Of a stretch of 10,040 nucleotides of DNA, positions 6,201 through 10,040 are shown piece after piece (position 1 is the first letter of the stretch; every line of letters begins with the position of its first letter). The notes below the pieces were generated by a model that did no database searches, was not told the DNA's origin, and saw nothing but the letters and a program-made list of their open reading frames with translations. The DNA is from an uncultured Bacteroidota bacterium (GTDB lineage: Bacteria > Bacteroidota > Bacteroidia > Chitinophagales > Chitinophagaceae), in the NCBI GenBank assembly GCA_903933995.1, contig CAIZMD010000082.1:1-10040 (forward strand), written 5' to 3'. The position numbers and the translations under genes are program-made.

Positions 6201-6246
6201 AAATCTCCTATAATATTGATTACCAATATTATAGGAGATTTTTTTT
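6201..6246 (+). terminator. Strong intrinsic terminator of the tRNA-like RNA gene
   Basis: An uninterrupted 18-bp stem (6201-6218 with 6224-6241) closes a 5-nt loop, ATTAC. The run of eight T residues (6239-6246) begins inside the last stem pairs. It starts 4 nt after the RNA's 3' end, so the RNA is a single-gene transcript separated from the downstream sensor gene. Confidence 0.93.
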
Positions 6247-6344
6247 GACCTAACTAAAAAGGTTATACTTGGTTAAGATATGTATTTGATGATTCTGTTA
6301 CACATTTCAAACATTTATTGGTATTAAAATTAAACACTCGAATA

Positions 6345-6352
6345 TATTTTTG
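6345..6352 (+). promoter_or_regulatory. Candidate -7 promoter element of the membrane sensor gene
   Basis: TATTTTTG matches TAnnTTTG exactly. The nearest upstream TTG (6318-6320) is 24 nt away, a little far for a -33 element. Transcription would begin near 6358, giving a leader of about 54 nt that contains the hairpin at 6372-6398. Confidence 0.45.
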
Positions 6353-6371
6353 TATACCCCTGATTTTAAAG

Positions 6372-6398
6372 TGCAAAAACTGAAGCACCGTTTTTGCA
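6372..6398 (+). promoter_or_regulatory. 9-bp inverted repeat in the leader of the membrane sensor gene
   Basis: TGCAAAAAC (6372-6380) and GTTTTTGCA (6390-6398) are exact complements around the 9-nt loop TGAAGCACC. The repeat ends 13 nt before the ATG, in the ribosome landing area. An alternative, mutually exclusive pairing GTGC (6371-6374) with GCAC (6385-6388) also exists. It could be a protein operator or a translation-control hairpin; the sequence does not decide. Confidence 0.5.
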
Positions 6399-6411
6399 AT
6401 AAAAAATCAAT

Positions 6412-7824
6412 ATGCTTTTATTAATCAAGTTTGCAGTCATTGCAATAGGCCTATTTGTATTAGTTCTATATGCATCTAGTAAATCAAAGAGGTTTGCGTT
6501 CAGGTTTCTTGGTATGCACTATGCCATCATCCTAAGCATAGCATTTACTTATATTTTATTTGAGTCAGCCTATATAGTCCAATTTCCACATTTATTAAGA
6601 GTAGTTGCACCACTTGGATACTTAATTGGCCCCTTTAGCTACCTATTTATTCGAACCCTACTTAAGAATGAAACCAAACTTCAAATAAAAGACTATTGGC
6701 ATTTTTTACCTTTTCTGATTCACTTGATTGAAGAAATTCCATTTTATATTTCATCTACTGCGTATAAAACAGCTCTAGCCCAACAATTAGTTGGACATGG
6801 TTTGGTAGAAATGATTGAAGTCAATAATAGTGAAGTGATTGCAGGAATACATAATTTATTGAAATTTTTTAGTGTTACACTTTACCTTTTTTACTCATTT
6901 AGATACTTTAACCATTTTAAAAAGAATGCTCCTCAATATGTTTTAATTGAAAACAATAGGTTGTTGCTTTTTGCCAAGCAATTTTTACAATTAAAACTGT
7001 TGGCCCTTGTACTAGTAATTAGTGCTGCAATTTTTGTTGTTATCACGCGTAATATGCAGGTTAATTTGATCATGCTAGATTTAAGTACTTTATTGATAAT
7101 TACTTTAAATATTTACCTATTTATCTTAAATCCAAACCTACTCTATGGTATGCAATATTCATTTGCATATGGAAAACAGCAAATTGAAGACCATCAAGAA
7201 TTGCATAAAAAGAATATGGTTTATTCAAGTTTGCAAAACAATGCTTCAGATGTAGCTGTGTTTATCAACCCTGATTTTAAAATCGTACACTATAATTCAG
7301 CAGCTGCAAATGAAGTAAAATCAATATTTGGAGTAGAATTAAAGCCAGGTGATGATATCCGAAATTATATTGCAGGAAATTTTAAAGCTAGCTTTCTTGA
7401 GGGATTTTCAAAAGCTCTTACAGGTAGAAAATTTACAACCGAATACCAGTTTTTAAACTGCCCTAATCAAAGTGATTCTTGGAGGCTAATTGAATTGTAT
7501 TCCATTCTCAATGAGAAAAAAGTACTTTTAGGTGTAACATTCACTATGAAAGATATTAGCAGTTTGAAATTTAGTGAATTCAAAATATCTGAATATCAAA
7601 ACAAATTAGACGATATTGCTTGGAGAGAATCTCATTTACTAAGAGCTCCAATAGCTACTTTATTAGGTTTCTCAAAACTATTGTTGAAGCCTGAAAATAG
7701 TTTAAGCAACGATGAAAAAATTTTACTTGTTACTAATATTCAAAAGGAGATAGAAAGGTTAGACACAGTTATTAAAAATATTGTTGACCTTTCTTCAGAG
7801 AAGGAAAAATTCCCTGTAGTATAA
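6412..7824 (+). CDS. Multi-pass membrane sensor with PAS and histidine-kinase dimerization domain, no ATPase domain
   Basis: This 470-residue protein begins with about seven membrane helices (residues 1-245). They resemble the N-terminal membrane module of Bacteroidetes AraC-type regulators (GPFSYLFIRTLL at 73-84, HFLPFLIHLI at 97-106). A PAS-like domain follows (about 273-385, ending GVTFTMKDISSLK). Then comes a dimerization/phosphoacceptor-like helical pair (about 398-462) with WRESHLLRAPIATLLGF (404-420), whose His408 is in the H-box place. The protein stops about 60 residues after that histidine, and no N, G1 or G2 boxes of a catalytic ATPase domain follow. It therefore cannot autophosphorylate alone. 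It may act as a dimerising signal relay or partner of another kinase. The gene looks markedly more A/T-rich than its neighbours (sampled lines 25-32% G+C against about 45%), which hints at acquisition. It converges with the esterase gene, with a 6-bp gap. Confidence 0.82.
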   Translation: MLLLIKFAVIAIGLFVLVLYASSKSKRFAFRFLGMHYAIILSIAFTYILFESAYIVQFPHLLRVVAPLGYLIGPFSYLFIRTLLKNETKLQIKDYWHFLPFLIHLIEEIPFYISSTAYKTALAQQLVGHGLVEMIEVNNSEVIAGIHNLLKFFSVTLYLFYSFRYFNHFKKNAPQYVLIENNRLLLFAKQFLQLKLLALVLVISAAIFVVITRNMQVNLIMLDLSTLLIITLNIYLFILNPNLLYGMQYSFAYGKQQIEDHQELHKKNMVYSSLQNNASDVAVFINPDFKIVHYNSAAANEVKSIFGVELKPGDDIRNYIAGNFKASFLEGFSKALTGRKFTTEYQFLNCPNQSDSWRLIELYSILNEKKVLLGVTFTMKDISSLKFSEFKISEYQNKLDDIAWRESHLLRAPIATLLGFSKLLLKPENSLSNDEKILLVTNIQKEIERLDTVIKNIVDLSSEKEKFPVV

Positions 7825-7830
7825 AATAAG

Positions 7831-9117
7831 TTATCTCAAGTACTCGTATATAAAACCCTGCTTCACTTTATTTACGTGAGCCTCCCAAATACCCTTGTAT
7901 ACTGATTGCGTAAAATGGTGTGCACGATATGGTGCTGTAACTATAATGTTCTTTCCTTTGGTTTGATTCAGTGCGGCATAAAGCGCGGATGATGGGCAGG
8001 TTTGGTCTATCAATCCAATTTCTGCTACAATGGTTGCTTTGGAATCTTTTAGCAAATGTGCCGCGTCAAAATAGGGCAGGTTGGCTTCTAAGACGCTGCG
8101 GTCTTGTTTGGCTTCAAACAAATAAGGCCAGGAACCTTTCCTTCCTACCAAGGTTCCACCCCAATCGCACATAGCAGGAACAGTAACCACTGCTGCAGTT
8201 ACCCGATTGTCAAGCCCCGCAGCTACCAATGATTGGCCACCGCCTTGGCTTTCTCCAATGACTAAGATTCTTTTGCCATCCCACTCGGGTAAACTGGTTA
8301 AATAATCAATGGTTCTGAGCAAGCGTTGATACATTCCCAAGAAATATGATTCGTCTTTATTGGTGATACCTATTTGCGCGTAGCGGAATAGCTCTCCTTT
8401 ATCTAAACTATCATAATAGCTTTGAGGCTGTGCATTCAACATGCCATGTGCATTCAAGTCAAAGACCAATGCACCCTTTCCCATTTGCGCATAACGCATA
8501 GCAATTGCTGGTTTGGATTTACACCAGTCTCCACTTACACCTGCTGAATGAAAATTAATGACAATGGGTAAGGATTTTGCTGCAGCTTTTGTTGGCTTGG
8601 CAAAATAACCCCTTACAGGCTTCGCCGATATGCAATTGATTTCCATATTCCAACACTGGAATGCAGGGTCTGAATTGGGTTCTTCAACGGAGGATACTTT
8701 CACTGGCAGTGCACGCAATGCCGCTTTCTGTTTGTTCCAAAATGACTCCAAATCTGCTGGTCTTTTTGTGCCGGGTTGATAAGATTCAGGGTTCACAATC
8801 AGTCCTATCCACCCTGAATCCGTTTTGGTTCTTGCTTCCCAAACAAGGGTTATTGGTTCATTAACCACCTGATCAAAAATGACCAAGGAATCACCAGTAT
8901 AATTTTTCTGCTCGGTAGTATAACTGCTGAAATTCTGTTGAATCTTGAGCGTAACAACTTGTGTTGATTTGTCTTTGATACTCAGTACCACCCTAGCCCT
9001 ATCCCCACTATGATACACTCCATTCTCGTGGCTTTGACTAAACAGGATTCCTTGTGCTTGCAGCAATGAATGCAGGCTGATGAAACAAAATAAAATGCTA
9101 GTGAAAATGAATTTCAT
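7831..9117 (-). CDS. Secreted CE7-like acetyl esterase (acetylxylan esterase/cephalosporin-C deacetylase family)
   Basis: A cleavable signal peptide (about 1-22, ending LLQAQG) sends this 428-residue protein to the periplasm or beyond. An N-terminal beta-rich region (about 24-110) precedes an alpha/beta-hydrolase of the AXE1 type (about 115-428). The nucleophile elbow is GESQGG (288-293, Ser290), the acid is probably Asp371 in IGLIDQTCPSS, and the histidine is His400 or His401 in RAHHF. Such enzymes remove acetyl groups from plant or microbial polysaccharides and oligosaccharides. Two CE7 signatures differ: the usual RGQ is replaced by NAHG (222-225) and the usual HE by HH (400-401). The substrate may therefore differ from classical xylan acetate. 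It lies 16 bp behind the DUF2264 gene on the same strand and is probably in its operon. The ATG at 9117 directly precedes the signal peptide. Confidence 0.88.
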   Translation of the reverse strand: MKFIFTSILFCFISLHSLLQAQGILFSQSHENGVYHSGDRARVVLSIKDKSTQVVTLKIQQNFSSYTTEQKNYTGDSLVIFDQVVNEPITLVWEARTKTDSGWIGLIVNPESYQPGTKRPADLESFWNKQKAALRALPVKVSSVEEPNSDPAFQCWNMEINCISAKPVRGYFAKPTKAAAKSLPIVINFHSAGVSGDWCKSKPAIAMRYAQMGKGALVFDLNAHGMLNAQPQSYYDSLDKGELFRYAQIGITNKDESYFLGMYQRLLRTIDYLTSLPEWDGKRILVIGESQGGGQSLVAAGLDNRVTAAVVTVPAMCDWGGTLVGRKGSWPYLFEAKQDRSVLEANLPYFDAAHLLKDSKATIVAEIGLIDQTCPSSALYAALNQTKGKNIIVTAPYRAHHFTQSVYKGIWEAHVNKVKQGFIYEYLR

Positions 9118-9133
9118 ATTGGGTTCTTAATGC

Positions 9134-10040
9134 TTAATAATCTACATGATAATCTTTCTTAGTAGCTTGTCCACTCCAGGCTTTCTTGGCCGTCCAATCT
9201 GCTGCAGGTGCAGACCAGAATGGATTACTAGACGGTAATCCCAATGCAAGAAACCCTGTTGTGCATAGATACAAACTTCCAGTAGATGTATAAGTGTCTG
9301 CTATCTCTGGTTGGTGTCCTGCAAAACCCAATTGCAACCAACCATTATTGTCAAAAGTACCGGCAGCTTCAAACTGGTTTTGCATGAGTTTGGTCATAGC
9401 ACATCTCACTTGTGCTGGTAAAACTGCTTTTGGTAATTTTTCCAATAGTGAAATTTGTGCCAATGCTTGAAAAGCTCCAATGCGATAAGTGAGTGATCTG
9501 CCAATTACAGGATAAGTTCCTTCGGGTGAAATCATGCGCTCTTGCAATTCTGCATAGCGAATCATTCTTTTCAATGCTTCTTCAGTTTCCCTAACGGGAA
9601 CCATTCTGTACTCAGCCATAATCGCCGTCATGTCTACCATCATGCCCTGAATCACAAAACTGTTATAGTAGTCCATGGCAAATTTTTCACCGTCTTTGTA
9701 ATAGCCATCGCCTACATACCATTCCTTCATTTTTCTATAGGCCATATCCATTCTAAAAGGATCGGCCTGCTGGCCAATCTTTAAAAGAAAGGCTTCCGTA
9801 ATACCAGAAAACAATAACCAATTACTATAGCTTGGTTTTCTAGTTCTTAAAGATTTGAACTCTGCAATAAACCGTTGCTTGGTTATGGTATCAAGCGGTT
9901 GCCATAACTGCGCAGGGGCTCTTAGAAATGCTTGTGCAATAAATGCCGCGTCTACAATGGGTTGTTGCTCGGTAGTAAAATTCAAATAATCTGGATGCGC
10001 GGGGTTTACTACATTGGGTAATCCTTTTACTAAATCTGCC
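9134..10040 (-). CDS. DUF2264-family protein, C-terminal part (5' end outside window)
   Basis: The frame is open from the window edge (first full codon at 10039) to TAA at 9134, giving about 302 residues. The family is usually near 400, so roughly the first 100 are missing. A TTG at 9985 could be mistaken for a start, but the frame continues upstream without a stop and with sensible residues (DLVKGLPNVVNPAHPDY). Family features include QQPIVDAAFIAQAFLRAP followed by LW, SNWLLFSGITEAFLL, and the aromatic C-terminal region with DNNGWLQLGFAGHQPEIAD and TSTGSLY. DUF2264 proteins are predicted alpha-helical barrels related to unsaturated-uronyl hydrolases, and are found in polysaccharide-utilization loci. 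The catalytic role is not established. The esterase gene follows after 16 bp on the same strand, supporting joint action on an acetylated glycan. Confidence 0.87.
   Translation of the reverse strand, partial: ADLVKGLPNVVNPAHPDYLNFTTEQQPIVDAAFIAQAFLRAPAQLWQPLDTITKQRFIAEFKSLRTRKPSYSNWLLFSGITEAFLLKIGQQADPFRMDMAYRKMKEWYVGDGYYKDGEKFAMDYYNSFVIQGMMVDMTAIMAEYRMVPVRETEEALKRMIRYAELQERMISPEGTYPVIGRSLTYRIGAFQALAQISLLEKLPKAVLPAQVRCAMTKLMQNQFEAAGTFDNNGWLQLGFAGHQPEIADTYTSTGSLYLCTTGFLALGLPSSNPFWSAPAADWTAKKAWSGQATKKDYHVDY

Noticed and set aside
7790..7806. TTTCTTC/GAAGGAA hairpin near the end of the sensor gene as a shared terminator for the convergent genes
   Set aside because: It lies inside the coding sequence and neither strand shows a T run of useful length after the stem.
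9134..9985. Complete 283-residue DUF2264 protein starting at the TTG at 9985
   Set aside because: The frame continues upstream to the window edge without a stop, and the family is longer, so the gene is 5'-truncated by the window.

Overview
The window looks like a chromosomal segment of a Bacteroidetes bacterium, most likely of the Chitinophagaceae type. The reasons are the A/T-rich leaders without Shine-Dalgarno sites, promoter elements of the TAnnTTTG type, and family variants typical of that phylum: an approx. 600-residue acyl-CoA dehydrogenase behind a MarR regulator, a membrane sensor with an AraC-type multi-pass domain, and a CE7-like esterase next to a DUF2264 protein. Species-level assignment is not possible by reading alone.

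Layout. (1) 1-1310, minus strand: a MarR regulator followed by an acyl-CoA dehydrogenase cut by the window edge, with a palindromic candidate operator directly upstream of marR. (2) 1475-2617, plus strand: a membrane-anchored family 2 glycosyltransferase. (3) 2618-2992: mostly non-coding, with one possible 30-residue membrane miniprotein on the minus strand. (4) 2993-5316, minus strand: a two-gene, translationally coupled surface-polysaccharide unit, a Wzz-like chain-length protein followed by an O-antigen ligase/polymerase-like protein. (5) 5418-5885, minus strand: an Lrp/AsnC regulator. (6) 5994-6246, plus strand: a stand-alone RNA gene with its own promoter and a textbook terminator. (7) 6412-7824, plus strand: an A/T-rich gene for a multi-pass membrane protein with a PAS domain and a histidine-kinase dimerization domain but no ATPase domain. 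(8) 7831-10040, minus strand: a DUF2264 protein (5' part missing) and a secreted CE7-like acetyl esterase, probably one carbohydrate-degradation operon.

The most unusual object is the RNA gene at about 6033-6196. It folds as a complete class II tRNA cloverleaf: a 7-bp acceptor stem, a D arm with GG in the loop, a 5-bp/7-nt anticodon arm, and a perfect TTCGATC T arm. Its variable region, however, is about 92 nt instead of the usual 12-20. It also carries conflicting identity elements: a leucine-like D loop, a GUC (Asp) anticodon, U at position 37 and a G discriminator, with no encoded CCA. It is followed at once by an 18-bp hairpin with eight T residues. I could not match it to tmRNA, tRNA-Sec, RNase P RNA, SRP RNA or a group I intron. 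It is the best candidate here for something undescribed.

The genes form several independent modules: fatty-acid oxidation with its regulator, surface polysaccharide assembly, a transcription regulator divergent from the tRNA-like RNA, a membrane signalling protein, and polysaccharide degradation. Functional links between the modules are not shown by the sequence.
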